This document shows, in pieces, positions 15,279-24,204 of a stretch of DNA of 64,000 nt (position 1 is its first letter; each line of letters starts with the position of its first letter). The position numbers and the translations under genes are program-made. Where the stretch lies: assembly GCA_020860385.1 (NCBI GenBank), contig JAJBUK010000057.1, positions 1 to 64,000 of the forward strand, given 5' to 3'. Source of the DNA: Clostridiales bacterium (GTDB lineage Bacteria > Bacillota > Clostridia > Oscillospirales > Oscillospiraceae). The notes below the pieces were generated by a model. The model saw only the letters and a program-made list of their open reading frames with translations. It ran no database searches and was not told the origin of the DNA.

Positions 15279-16964
15279 ATGCACGGTTACGAAAAGTATA
15301 TCCCGTTCAAACCCCAGCCCATCGAAAACCGCACCTGGCCGGACAAGGTCATCACCAAGGCCCCCATCTGGTGCTCCGTAGACCTGCGGGACGGCAACCA
15401 GGCCCTCATCGACCCCATGAACATGGAGGAGAAGCTGGAAATGTTCCACATGCTGGTGGACGAAATCGGCGTGAAGGAAGTGGAAATTGGCTTCCCCTCT
15501 GCCTCCGACACGGACTACAGCATCTGCCGGGAGCTGATTGAAGGCGGCCACATCCCCGACGATGTGACCATCCAGGTGCTGGTGCAGGCCCGGGAACACC
15601 TCATCAAAAAGACCTTTGAGGCCATCCAGGGGGCCAAGCACGTTATCTTCCACTTCTACAACTCCACCTCCACCCTCCAGCGGGAAGTGGTGTTCCACAC
15701 CGATGTGGAGGGCGTCAAGAAAATCGCCACTGACGCCGCCGACCTGATTTATGAGATGGCCCAGCCAGTGATTGCCTCTGGCATGGATTTGCGGTATGAG
15801 TACTCCCCGGAGTCCTTCATGGGGACGGAGATGGACGCGGCGGTGGACATCTGTGCCGCCGTGCTGGAGCACCTCCACGCTGACGCCGACCACAAGGTCA
15901 TTCTGAACCTGCCCACCACCGTGGAGAACTGTATGCCCAACCAGTTCGCTGACGAGATGGAATACTTCATCCGCAAGCTGCCCGGCCGGGAGCGGGCCAT
16001 CATCTCCCTCCATCCCCACAACGACCGGGGCTGCGGCGTGGCCACCACCGAGGCCGGCCTGCTGGCCGGGGCGGAGCGGGTGGAAGCCTGCCTCTTCGGC
16101 AACGGCGAACGCACCGGCAACGTGGATATGATCACCGTGGCCATGAATATGTACGTCCAGGGGGTAGACCCGGAGCTGGATTTCAGCCATATGGACCGCA
16201 TCATCAGCATGTATGAGCGCTGCACCAAGATGAAGGTGCCGGAGCGCCAGCCCTACGGCGGCGACCTGGTGTTCACCGCCTTCTCCGGCAGCCATCAGGA
16301 CGCCATCAACAAGGGCTTCAACTATATGGCGGAGCATCACTCTGAGAAGTGGATGGTGCCCTATCTGCCCATCGACCCCACCGACCTGGGCCGGGCCTAT
16401 GAGCCGGTGCGTATCAACTCCCAGTCCGGCAAGGGCGGCGCGGCCTTCATTATGAACCACAAGTTCGGCTTCGATATGCCCAAGGCCATGCACGCCGAGT
16501 TCGGTGCCATTGTCCAGGCGGAGTCCGACCGTCAGGGTGTGGAGTTAAAACCGGATGTGATTTTCCAGCTTTTCAAGCAGGAATACCTGGAGGTGGACGG
16601 CCCCTATCGCCTCATCAGCAACAAGCTGCGGGCGAATGTGGAGAACGGCGTGGCCCACTCCTTCTTCTACGGCAAGCTCCAGCACAAGGATACCATCTTT
16701 GAGGTGCAGGGCGAGGGCAACGGCCCCATCGACGCCTTCTTCAACGCCATCGCCAATGAGCGCATGAGCCGCTACCAGTTCATTGACTACAAAGAGCACG
16801 CCATCAGCCAGGGCTCCGACTCCCAGGCCGTGGCCTATATCCAGCTGCGCACCCTGGACGGCCAGGACGTGTTCGGCGTGGGCATTGACCACAACATCTC
16901 CATGGCCTCCATCAAGGGCATCCTGTGCGCCGTGAACCGGGCCTGGGCTGCGGAGCGGAAGTAA
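15279..16964 (+). CDS. leuA: 2-isopropylmalate synthase
   Basis: 561 residues. First committed step of leucine synthesis: acetyl-CoA plus 2-oxoisovalerate gives 2-isopropylmalate. The length and sequence match the long LeuA form. The catalytic TIM barrel has WCSVDLRDGNQAL (metal Asp and catalytic Arg) near residue 40 and LHPHNDRGCG (metal-binding HxH) near 245, followed by GERTGNVDM. The C-terminal regulatory domain (about 430-561) would bind leucine for feedback inhibition. The start at ATG 15279 follows GGAGG; an upstream ATG overlaps the ribosome site. Expression is set by the T-box leader. No other leucine genes are adjacent. Confidence 0.95.
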   Translation: MHGYEKYIPFKPQPIENRTWPDKVITKAPIWCSVDLRDGNQALIDPMNMEEKLEMFHMLVDEIGVKEVEIGFPSASDTDYSICRELIEGGHIPDDVTIQVLVQAREHLIKKTFEAIQGAKHVIFHFYNSTSTLQREVVFHTDVEGVKKIATDAADLIYEMAQPVIASGMDLRYEYSPESFMGTEMDAAVDICAAVLEHLHADADHKVILNLPTTVENCMPNQFADEMEYFIRKLPGRERAIISLHPHNDRGCGVATTEAGLLAGAERVEACLFGNGERTGNVDMITVAMNMYVQGVDPELDFSHMDRIISMYERCTKMKVPERQPYGGDLVFTAFSGSHQDAINKGFNYMAEHHSEKWMVPYLPIDPTDLGRAYEPVRINSQSGKGGAAFIMNHKFGFDMPKAMHAEFGAIVQAESDRQGVELKPDVIFQLFKQEYLEVDGPYRLISNKLRANVENGVAHSFFYGKLQHKDTIFEVQGEGNGPIDAFFNAIANERMSRYQFIDYKEHAISQGSDSQAVAYIQLRTLDGQDVFGVGIDHNISMASIKGILCAVNRAWAAERK

Positions 16965-17523
16965 GCCGCCGGAGACAGGCGGAGGGCGCTGTCCCCCAAA
17001 CAGGAATGAAAAGTACGGGTGGATTGCCGGTAATCAGGCAATCCACCCGTTTTGCATCTGAAAACAGAAAGGTTAAGACGCAAGAGAAGAAAAAAAGAGG
17101 AGAGATACGTTCTCGTAAAGAAAATCAGATTAGTACGACCAAAGGGCAACAAAATTGCCGCCCGTTTCGCCGTAAGGCATAGGGAGCGCAGTGGAAATGC
17201 CGCTTGACGGCAGGAACGTGGGCGGCAATCCCCGCCAGCCGCCATCGGCGGCAGCTTTGGTGCGTAACAGGTTACATCGTCTGTTGCCTGATAGACTACT
17301 TGACGGTTGGACAGCGCGAAGCCCCAGCGGGATAGGAGAGGGGTTCTTAGGGGGGGAGCGAGGCCCCGAAGCTCCCCCCTAAGTCGTCCTCTTTTGCTAC
17401 TTTTCTCGACGAATCGAGAAAAGTAGGCCCCGCCCTGGCAAGGGCAAACGCGCTATTTCCTTTCAGTATCCTCATCTAAGGAACGAACGGCCCTACACGG
17501 TCGGGCCGTGCCCAAAAGACCTC
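16965..17523. other. 560-bp gene-free region with several inverted repeats
   Basis: No convincing gene. It holds a leuA terminator-like stem (17015-17050, followed by TTT), an A-rich stretch near 17080-17130, a perfect repeat CTTAGGGGGGGAGC / GCTCCCCCCTAAG-like (17346-17383), a perfect 13-bp repeat CTACTTTTCTCGA / TCGAGAAAAGTAG (17397-17426), and a stem with ACGGCCC / GGGCCGT near 17488-17510. The stretch from about 17310 to 17450 looks like a structured repetitive element rather than random spacer. A 63-codon frame at 17191 lacks support. Confidence 0.55.
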
Positions 17524-18663
17524 TCACGCCCGGTCGGCGTCACAGATGGCGGAGAACTTCTTCATCGCTCCGGGAATGTCGATGCGCTGGGGACAGAGCC
17601 GGGTGCAGCGTCCGCAGGCGATGCAGCGGTTGGGCAGCTTGTCTTCCGGCAGCTCCCGCACCTTGCCGTGGGCGCTGCCGCTGGCGTAGACGCTGATGTC
17701 ATTGTACAGCGCCAGCAGGTCGGGGATGTCCAGCCCAACGGGGCAGCCGTCGCAGTAGTGGCACTTCGTGCAGGGTACGTTGACGGTGCGGTGGAACAGG
17801 TCGAAGGCGCTCCAAAGGGTGTTCAGCTCCTCCTGGCTCAGGGGTTCCAGGTTGGAGAAGGTGGCCACATTGTCCTCCGCCTGCTCCAGGGTGCTCATGC
17901 CGCTGAGTACCACCTGCACCTCCGGCAGCGTGCGGACGAAGCGGAAGGCCCAGGAGGCGATGGACTGCTCCGGCTCCGCCTCCTTCAGCATGGCGTCCGC
18001 CTCCGGACACAGGGAGGCCAGCCGCCCGCCCCGGCAGGGCTCCATGACCCAGACCTTCAGGCCGTGGGAGGTGATGATCTCATACTGGCGCTTGGCGTCC
18101 TGGAGGGTCCAGTCCAGATAGTTCAGCTGGATTTGGACGAACTCAAAGGTGTCCGGGTAGCGGTTCAGGAAGTCCTCCAGCATCTCCGGCGTGGCGTGGC
18201 TAGAGAAGCCCAGGTGATGGATGCGCCCCGCCCGCTTCTGCTCCAGCAGGTAGTCCACCACGCCCATCTTGGGGTCGATGTAGATGGGGAAGGAGCCGTC
18301 ACTCATGTTGTGGAGGAGGTAGAAGTCGAAATAGTCCACACCGCAGCGGCGGAGTTGCTCCTCAAAGATGGCGGGCACGTCCTCCGGCTGCTTCACATCC
18401 CAGCCCGGCATTTTGTCGGCCAGATAGTAGCTGTCCCGGGGGTACTTGCTCAGCGCCTTGCCGATGAAGCACTCGGATTTGCCGCCGTGGTACATATAAG
18501 CCGTGTCATAGTAATTGACGCCGTGGCTGTAGACATAGTCAATGATTTCCTGAGCCTTTTCCTCATCGATGGGTGCGCCCCGTTCTTCCCCTGCCGTGGG
18601 GAGGCGCATATTGCCCATGCCCAGAATGGAAAGCTTCGTTTCCTGAAACGGGAGATAACGCAT
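17524..18663 (-). CDS. Aldo/keto reductase with C-terminal 4Fe-4S ferredoxin domain
   Basis: 379 residues. The N-terminal TIM-barrel aldo/keto reductase domain has NYYDTAYMYHGGKSE (conserved Asp and catalytic Tyr) near residues 52-67, DKMPGWD with the catalytic Lys, and YLLHNMSDG with the catalytic His. The last 80 residues carry two cysteine clusters, CTKCHYCDGCP and CIACGRCTRLCP, which should bind [4Fe-4S] clusters. This fusion is common in anaerobes, where it may take electrons from ferredoxin. I chose ATG 18663; a GTG four codons earlier overlaps the ribosome site. A -10 (TATAAT) for this gene is at 18740-18745. Substrate unknown. Confidence 0.9.
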   Translation of the reverse strand: MRYLPFQETKLSILGMGNMRLPTAGEERGAPIDEEKAQEIIDYVYSHGVNYYDTAYMYHGGKSECFIGKALSKYPRDSYYLADKMPGWDVKQPEDVPAIFEEQLRRCGVDYFDFYLLHNMSDGSFPIYIDPKMGVVDYLLEQKRAGRIHHLGFSSHATPEMLEDFLNRYPDTFEFVQIQLNYLDWTLQDAKRQYEIITSHGLKVWVMEPCRGGRLASLCPEADAMLKEAEPEQSIASWAFRFVRTLPEVQVVLSGMSTLEQAEDNVATFSNLEPLSQEELNTLWSAFDLFHRTVNVPCTKCHYCDGCPVGLDIPDLLALYNDISVYASGSAHGKVRELPEDKLPNRCIACGRCTRLCPQRIDIPGAMKKFSAICDADRA

Positions 18664-18821
18664 GGTTCTGTACACTCACTTTCTAAGTAGGATAGGGCCG
18701 GGCGGCTGCGGCGCGGGCCGCATTCCCAGCTAAAACAATATTATACCACAGACGGACAACATTTGCCAGAGCTGGAATGACAGTTGCTGTCAAAAAAAGT
18801 TTGCAAAATGGCAAAAAATAA

Positions 18822-18851
18822 TTTCCATAAGTGGGCGCGGTATGCTATAAT
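18822..18851 (+). promoter_or_regulatory. Likely promoter of the NUDIX gene
   Basis: TATAAT at 18846-18851 with a weak TTTCCA 18 bp upstream. A stem AGGGGCTGC...GCAGCCCCT (about 18879-18909) lies in the leader before the gene. Confidence 0.5.
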
Positions 18852-18935
18852 AGGGGGAAGAGGCAAGACGGTCAGCACTCAGGGGCTGCTGCGGCGCACG
18901 CCGCAGCCCCTCAGAAGGAACGGAGGCACAGCGAT

Positions 18936-19340
18936 ATGACGCATTTGAAGGTTGTGGGCGCGATTTTGATTTTTGACGGGAAAATCCTCTGCATGAAGCG
19001 GAGGAAGGGCCAGAACGAGGCAACCAGCCTGAAATATGAGTTTCCCGGCGGCAAAATCGACCCGGGGGAGACCCGCACCCAGGCCCTGGAGCGGGAGCTG
19101 GAGGAGGAGATGGATCTGCATCTGACCATCCGGGAGGAGGACTTCTACCAGGAGGTACACCACCAATATGCCAACTTCTTCATCACCATGTATGTGTATA
19201 AATGCTATATGCCCTCCCCTGCGTTCGTGCAGAAGGAGCACGTTGACCACCGCTGGCTGACTCCTTCGGAGCTGCCGGAGCTGGAGTGGGCTCCGGCGGA
19301 CCGGTACGTGGTGTCCCGGCTGCAATATGAGACGGTGTAG
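18936..19340 (+). CDS. NUDIX hydrolase, MutT/8-oxo-dGTPase-like
   Basis: 134 residues. The Nudix box reads GGKIDPGETRTQALERELEEEM (residues 40-61), matching GX5EX7REUXEEXGU apart from the last positions. The rest (VVGAILIFDGKILCMKRR) resembles small MutT-type pyrophosphohydrolases that clean the nucleotide pool of oxidised nucleotides. The start at ATG 18936 has CGGAGG upstream. It ends in TAG, which shows that amber is a normal stop in this genome. Confidence 0.88.
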   Translation: MTHLKVVGAILIFDGKILCMKRRKGQNEATSLKYEFPGGKIDPGETRTQALERELEEEMDLHLTIREEDFYQEVHHQYANFFITMYVYKCYMPSPAFVQKEHVDHRWLTPSELPELEWAPADRYVVSRLQYETV

Positions 19341-19396
19341 CGCCCGGCATTTGGGAAAAGTCTACATAAGGCGCTGTCAAATTCCACAGAAACTAG

Positions 19397-19425
19397 TTGA
19401 ATCTGCAAAAAGATAGTGCTACAAT
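19397..19425 (+). promoter_or_regulatory. pfkA promoter
   Basis: TTGAAT (19397-19402), 17 bp, TACAAT (19420-19425). Confidence 0.7.
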
Positions 19426-19502
19426 AATATTTGAACCTACCTGCCGCCCGGGGGCGGTGGGGCAACTGTGAAAATTGACAGAAGTAAAGGAGCGTAGTTC
19501 AT

Positions 19503-20588
19503 ATGAAACGAGTCGGTTTACTCACCAGCGGCGGCGACTGCCAGGCGCTGAACGCTACCATGCGGGGCATCAGCAAGGCCTTGTACAATATGTACGGGGA
19601 TGAGGTTGAAATCGTCGGCTTTCTGGACGGCTACAAGGGCTTGATTTATGAGGACTATATCAAGCTGTCCCCCGCCGATTTCAGCGGCATCCTCACCAAG
19701 GGCGGCACCATTCTGGGCACCAGCCGCCAGCCCTTCAAGGATATGCGCACGCCGGACGCCAACGGCCTGGACAAGGTGGAGGCTATGAAGACCACCTACC
19801 GCCGCCTGCGGCTGGACTGCCTGTACGTCCTGGGCGGCAACGGCAGCCAAAAGACCGCCAACCTCCTCAGCGAGGAGGGGCTGAACGTCATCGGCATGCC
19901 CAAGACCATTGACAACGACCTGTGGGGGACCGATACCACCTTCGGCTTCCAGTCCGCCATCGACGTGGCTACCAACGCCATGGACGCCATCCACACCACC
20001 GCCGCCTCCCACAACCGCTGCTTCATCGTGGAGATCATGGGCCACAAGGCCGGTTGGCTGACCCTGAACGCCGGCATGGCCAGCGGCGCGGACATCATCC
20101 TCATCCCCGAAATCCCCTACGACATTGACAACGTCATCAAGGCAGTCCAGAACCGCAACAAGCGGGGCCGTGGCTTCACCATCATCGCCGTGGCGGAGGG
20201 CGCCATGACCATGGAGGACGCCGGGATGAAGAAGAAGGAGTACAAGAAGCGTGTGGAGGATATGCTGCGGAACTACCCCTCCATCTCCTATGAAATCGCC
20301 GACCAAATCAAGGCGGGCACCGGTCTGGAATGCCGGGTCACGGTGCCGGGCCATATGCAGCGGGGCGGCCAGCCCAACGCCTATGACCGGGTGCTGTCCA
20401 GCCGCCTGGGCACCTACGGCGCCATCCTGTTCAGCCAGGGCAAGTTTGGCGAAATGGTGGCCATCCGCGACCATAAAATCACCAGCGTCCCCCTCAGCGA
20501 GGTGGCGGGCAAGCTGAAAACCGTCCCCATCGATTCGGACATCATCACCGAGGCCCGTATGCTGGGCATCAGCTTCGGTGACCGGTAA
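19503..20588 (+). CDS. pfkA: 6-phosphofructokinase
   Basis: 361 residues; phosphorylates fructose-6-phosphate to the 1,6-bisphosphate in glycolysis. Motifs: LLTSGGDCQALNA (phosphoryl-donor loop), LGGNGSQKTA with Gly 114, PKTIDNDL with Lys 134 and the catalytic Asp, MGHKAGWL, and GHMQRGG. At the two positions that usually separate donors, this protein has Gly (ATP-like) and Lys (pyrophosphate-like). That combination is known from the group III enzymes, several of which use ATP, so the donor is uncertain. Single gene with its own promoter and a strong bidirectional terminator. Confidence 0.93.
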   Translation: MKRVGLLTSGGDCQALNATMRGISKALYNMYGDEVEIVGFLDGYKGLIYEDYIKLSPADFSGILTKGGTILGTSRQPFKDMRTPDANGLDKVEAMKTTYRRLRLDCLYVLGGNGSQKTANLLSEEGLNVIGMPKTIDNDLWGTDTTFGFQSAIDVATNAMDAIHTTAASHNRCFIVEIMGHKAGWLTLNAGMASGADIILIPEIPYDIDNVIKAVQNRNKRGRGFTIIAVAEGAMTMEDAGMKKKEYKKRVEDMLRNYPSISYEIADQIKAGTGLECRVTVPGHMQRGGQPNAYDRVLSSRLGTYGAILFSQGKFGEMVAIRDHKITSVPLSEVAGKLKTVPIDSDIITEARMLGISFGDR

Positions 20589-20620
20589 GCTGCCCTGTTC
20601 CGTTCTAAATCGTAAAACCA

Positions 20621-20663
20621 GCGCCCCGCGTCAGGCAAATTTGCCTGTACGCGGGGCGCTTTT
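20621..20663. terminator. Bidirectional terminator between pfkA and the phosphoesterase gene
   Basis: GCGCCCCGCGT / ACGCGGGGCGC stem with an inner AGGCAAATTTGCCT palindrome, followed by TTTT on the + strand. Confidence 0.82.
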
Positions 20664-20664
20664 C

Positions 20665-21270
20665 CTATTGTTCGGGTTCGTCAAGTTCAAAGATGGCATA
20701 GCCACAGGCGTTGATGATGGTAGTATTCCCGTAAGGGGTGACCGCAGGGATTTTGACGCCGTAATTCTTGTGGATGTGGCCGTGGACGAAGTACCTGGGC
20801 TGGTACTTGTCCAGCAGGTCGCGGAAGGCCTCAAAGCCCTGATGACAGGGGGAGTCAAAATCGTTGATTTGGTAGGCGGGGGCGTGGGTCAGCAGGATGT
20901 CGAATCCCTTGTTCCGCCACAGGGGGTACCAGAGACGTTTCACCCGCCGCTGCATCTGCTGCTGGGTGTACAGGTAAGGCCCCTCCCGGTAGCGGTGGGA
21001 GCCGCCAAGACCCAGGATGCGCACGCCCCGGTAGCAGAAAATCTCATCCTCAATGCACTGGCAGCCCTCCGGGGGCTGGAGGTCAAAGCTGGCATCATGG
21101 TTGCCGTGGACGTACAGCACCGGACACCGGGCCATGGTGACCAGAAATTCCAAATAAGATTTGTGCAGATCCCCGCAGGCCAGAATCAGGTCAAATTCGG
21201 CCAGCGCCCCCGGCGTATAGTAGTCATAAAAGCGTGGGGCTTCCTCATCAGCGACGGCTAAAATTTTCAT
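20665..21270 (-). CDS. Calcineurin-like metallophosphoesterase
   Basis: 201 residues. The conserved metal motifs GDL (ACGDLHK), GNHD (HGNHDAS), THAP (LLTHAPAY) and GHIHK are present. The first metal motif, normally DxH, reads DEE at the N-terminus (AVADEEAP), so one metal ligand differs. Members hydrolyse phosphomono- or diesters, including cyclic nucleotides. It starts 53 bp after the stop of the ParB-like/BMP gene and shares its promoter. The pairing with a purine-nucleoside-type binding domain hints at nucleotide metabolism or signalling; that is inference. Confidence 0.83.
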   Translation of the reverse strand: MKILAVADEEAPRFYDYYTPGALAEFDLILACGDLHKSYLEFLVTMARCPVLYVHGNHDASFDLQPPEGCQCIEDEIFCYRGVRILGLGGSHRYREGPYLYTQQQMQRRVKRLWYPLWRNKGFDILLTHAPAYQINDFDSPCHQGFEAFRDLLDKYQPRYFVHGHIHKNYGVKIPAVTPYGNTTIINACGYAIFELDEPEQ

Positions 21271-21323
21271 GGTTTTCCCGTTCTCTTCTTCTCTTTCAGT
21301 GTGGGGTTGGTGGCAGAGGTTCT

Positions 21324-23258
21324 TTAGAGCTGCGTTTCCTTGACCAGGCGGCTGATGCCCACCATGTCCACGGTGGCCTTGCTCTCATCGGTCAGCTCAT
21401 CATAGGTGGGGATGGTGCCCACGATACCGTCCACCAGCCAGTCCATGTTGATGATTTGCTCCACGCTGAGCACATGGTTCTGGTTGCAGTCCCCGTCGAT
21501 GATTTGGCCGTCCTGGGTGCGCAGCGGCCCCCGGAAGGGATGGAACTGGCCGCTGCAAACGCCCTGCCGCAGCAGGTCCACCAGCTGCTGGGTGCCGTGG
21601 GGCAGCTTATCAGAGCAGACTACCTCCACCACCCCGGTGGACATCCCCCAGTAGTAGTTCAGCGCCTTGGCCTTCTTTGCGTCCTCAGACTGGAAGGTGC
21701 CGGCAAAGATGCTGCGAAGGATGTTCTCATAGTAAATGCCCCAGTGCCACATGGGGGCGGCCAAGTTCACCTTGCTGTCGCCCTTCACCTGCACCAGCCC
21801 CAGGTCGGTCAGCTTGCCCGTTTGCAGCATAGCCATGTCCTGATAGGAAATCAGCTCGATGCCCTGCTGGGTCAGGCGCTGGGCGGCGGGAACGGGATTG
21901 TCTGTGGACGACCACTCCAGATACACCTTCGCCCTGGGATTCACCATCTGCACCCCAAGGGCGAAGGCATTGATCGCGGCCATCATGCCGTAAATGGGGT
22001 AGTCGCACAGGTACCCCACCCGTCCGTCCTGGGATAGTGTGCCCGCAATCGCCCCGATGATAAACTTCGCCTCGTAGATGCGGGCATAGTAGGAGGGGAC
22101 ATTGCGGTGGGACTTGTTCAGGGAGCAGTTCAGAATGGTGATGTTGGGATGGTCGATGGCTGCCCGAAGGCTGGCAGGCAACAACCGTGGGGAGGTGGTG
22201 AAGAGGATGGTGTTGCCGTCGGCGATGGCCCGCTCCAGCGTCTCCTCCGCCCCCTGCTCCATGGCGTTATAATAGGTGGTGGTGGTGATTTTATCCTGGA
22301 ACACCCGCTGCACATGGTCCCGCCCCAACTCGTGGGCTCGGGTCCAGCCGGAGGTCTGGGCGTCCTTGTCGTGGATGAAGGCCACTTTCCGCTTCTTGGG
22401 GGCGGGGGTCAGCACCTTGGACAGGAGGCCCTTCTTGTCCTCCGTCGGGTTCAGCTTTACGTCGATGGGGTCAGGCTCCTGTTGGAGGGTGATTTCCTTC
22501 CACGCCTTGGCCACGGACTTCTTCAGCTCCTCCAGGCTCTGCTGGCGCAGCTGCTGATAGCCGAAAATCTTCATGTAGGCCAGCATGGCGTCCCCGGTGG
22601 TGATGCTCAGCTTCCCGCCGCCGCACTGGCGGAAGGCCTGGTCAAAGTAATAGTAGGTGGTGCGGAAGCTGACCATATCGTCCTCGTTCCACGCCTCATC
22701 GGGCTTCTTCCCCATCAGGCGCTGCAGCGTGGCATAGCCGCCGGGCTTGGTCAGCTCCAGGCAGTTGATTTTGCTGTATTTATAAAATTCTACAAATTCG
22801 TAATAAAGCTCTACCGCCTTGTCGCCAGTCCGGGCGGGCATGATGCGGGTGACCTTGGCGGGGATGTTCACAGCGTCAAAGAATTTCAGCACGCTGACCC
22901 GCTTGTTGCCCTCCTCCACATAGTAGCGGTTCATGTATTCATAGACCTTGATGGGCTCCCGGATGCCCTCCTTCAGGTGGGCGGTGCAGAGGGCGCGCCA
23001 CTTAGTGGCGAACTCGGTTTGCCCGCCCAGCAGGGGCATAAAGTTCCGGGCGAAGGCGGCGGTGCGCCCGGCGGTCTTGGTGCCGACGATGTGGTCCGTG
23101 GGGACCTGGACAAGACCCAGCTCCACCCCTTTGGGGAGGGTGTCCTTGCCCAGCATCTCGTCCAGCGCAGGCAGATAGGGATAAACGCCGCTGCTGACGC
23201 AGGCGCGGTATTCCTTTTGGGCCAGCTTTTGCGCTTCCTTATAATACTGTTCAGGCAT
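21324..23258 (-). CDS. Cytosolic fusion of ParB-like domain with BMP (nucleoside-binding) domain
   Basis: 644 residues with no signal peptide or lipobox. The N-terminal 250 residues contain a ParB-like motif, YEYMNRYYVEEGNKRVSVLK (near residues 105-124), where GNKR resembles the GxxR of ParB/sulfiredoxin folds, plus a helical part. From about residue 290 (KKRKVAFIHD) to the end it resembles periplasmic-binding-protein type 1 BmpA/Med proteins: IYEAKFIIGAIAGTLS, VGYLCDYPIYGMMAAINAFALG. Secreted BMP proteins deliver nucleosides to ABC importers, but this one should stay inside the cell, so a sensing role is more likely. Promoter TTGACG-17-TATGAT at 23329-23357. A phosphoesterase follows in the same operon. 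The exact function is not described, as far as I know. Confidence 0.8.
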   Translation of the reverse strand: MPEQYYKEAQKLAQKEYRACVSSGVYPYLPALDEMLGKDTLPKGVELGLVQVPTDHIVGTKTAGRTAAFARNFMPLLGGQTEFATKWRALCTAHLKEGIREPIKVYEYMNRYYVEEGNKRVSVLKFFDAVNIPAKVTRIMPARTGDKAVELYYEFVEFYKYSKINCLELTKPGGYATLQRLMGKKPDEAWNEDDMVSFRTTYYYFDQAFRQCGGGKLSITTGDAMLAYMKIFGYQQLRQQSLEELKKSVAKAWKEITLQQEPDPIDVKLNPTEDKKGLLSKVLTPAPKKRKVAFIHDKDAQTSGWTRAHELGRDHVQRVFQDKITTTTYYNAMEQGAEETLERAIADGNTILFTTSPRLLPASLRAAIDHPNITILNCSLNKSHRNVPSYYARIYEAKFIIGAIAGTLSQDGRVGYLCDYPIYGMMAAINAFALGVQMVNPRAKVYLEWSSTDNPVPAAQRLTQQGIELISYQDMAMLQTGKLTDLGLVQVKGDSKVNLAAPMWHWGIYYENILRSIFAGTFQSEDAKKAKALNYYWGMSTGVVEVVCSDKLPHGTQQLVDLLRQGVCSGQFHPFRGPLRTQDGQIIDGDCNQNHVLSVEQIINMDWLVDGIVGTIPTYDELTDESKATVDMVGISRLVKETQL

Positions 23259-23328
23259 GAGGAATCGCTCCTTTCCGGTTCATGCGGCCAGGGCAAAGCG
23301 CCGGGGCCGTACTGCTTGGTACGGCATT

Positions 23329-23357
23329 ATCATAGCGGCTTCCTCCAGCGCCGTCAA
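23329..23357 (-). promoter_or_regulatory. Promoter of the BMP-phosphoesterase operon
   Basis: Minus strand TTGACG (23352-23357), 17 bp, TATGAT (23329-23334). Confidence 0.65.
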
Positions 23358-23420
23358 GAAGTGAATGTGGAAAATTTATCCTAAAATATGGCAAATACAC
23401 CGGCATTTTTGCCATAGAAA

Positions 23421-23454
23421 AACGCATAACAGGGCAGATACCCCGTTATGCGTT
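23421..23454 (-). terminator. rex terminator
   Basis: Minus-strand stem AACGCATAACGGGG / CCCTGTTATGCGTT (one mismatch) followed by TTTCTATGG, directly after the rex stop. Confidence 0.75.
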
Positions 23455-23467
23455 TGAAATTGCGCGG

Positions 23468-24124
23468 TTATGCGTTTTGCGGTTCAGCGTCCTTCGGATT
23501 GTCGGAAATCAGGTAGCCCAGGGCCAGCAGGGAGTCGGCAAAGTGCACGCTCTCCACCGTGACGCCGCTGCCCCGCACGTCTAACTCCGTGTTGGTGAAG
23601 TTCCAAATGCCCTTCACCCCGCCGTCAATAAGCTTCTCCGCCATGGGCTGGGCGACGTTCCGGGGGACGGTCAGCACCCCCACCTGAATGCTGTTGGCGG
23701 CCATGTAAGTGGGCAGCGCCTCCAGGGCGTACACCGGCACCTCTCCGATGGTGGAGCCGATGAGGGCGGGGTCCACGTCAAAGGCCGCCCGGAGGGTGAA
23801 GCCGTTGGATGAGAAGGAGAAGTTCCGAATCAGCGCCCGGCCCAGGTTGCCTGCCCCCAGGATGATGGCGCTGTAGTGGTTATTCATCCCCAGGATGTCC
23901 GCGATTTCCCGCAGCAGACCGGCGATTTCATAGCCATAGCCCTGCTTGCCAAACTCACCAAAGCAGCTCAGGTCCTGGCGAATCTGGGAGGCCGTGATGC
24001 CCATGCTGCTGCCCAGCGCGGAGGAGGAAATGCGTTCATAGCCCTCCTGTTCCAACAGATAGAGGGTACGGTAATAACGGGGCAGGCGGCGGATAACAGC
24101 GTTAGAAACCTTCTCCTTTTTCAT
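23468..24124 (-). CDS. rex: Redox-sensing transcriptional repressor Rex
   Basis: 218 residues, usual length. The N-terminal winged helix (RRLPRYYRTLYLLEQEG, SQIRQDLSCFGEFG at residues 11-60) is the Rex DNA-binding domain. The Rossmann domain has ILGAGNLGRAL near residue 90, and the C-terminal swapped helix carries VHFADSLLALGYL. Rex senses the NADH/NAD+ ratio and represses fermentation and respiration genes when NADH is low. The promoter spacer (24211-24227) contains TTGTTAAA, one half of a Rex operator, with a poor second half, so self-control is possible but unproven. Confidence 0.95.
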   Translation of the reverse strand: MKKEKVSNAVIRRLPRYYRTLYLLEQEGYERISSSALGSSMGITASQIRQDLSCFGEFGKQGYGYEIAGLLREIADILGMNNHYSAIILGAGNLGRALIRNFSFSSNGFTLRAAFDVDPALIGSTIGEVPVYALEALPTYMAANSIQVGVLTVPRNVAQPMAEKLIDGGVKGIWNFTNTELDVRGSGVTVESVHFADSLLALGYLISDNPKDAEPQNA

Positions 24125-24204
24125 GGGTCGAACTTACACCTTTCTGCGGACACTGTACACCGCCCAGGTTCGGCGGCGTAGTGTGACACGATTCTTTTAC
24201 GTTT

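Noticed and set aside
17191..17382. A 63-codon + frame in the gap after leuA
   Set aside because: Arg/Pro/Gly-rich product, no ribosome site, and it overlaps inverted repeats.
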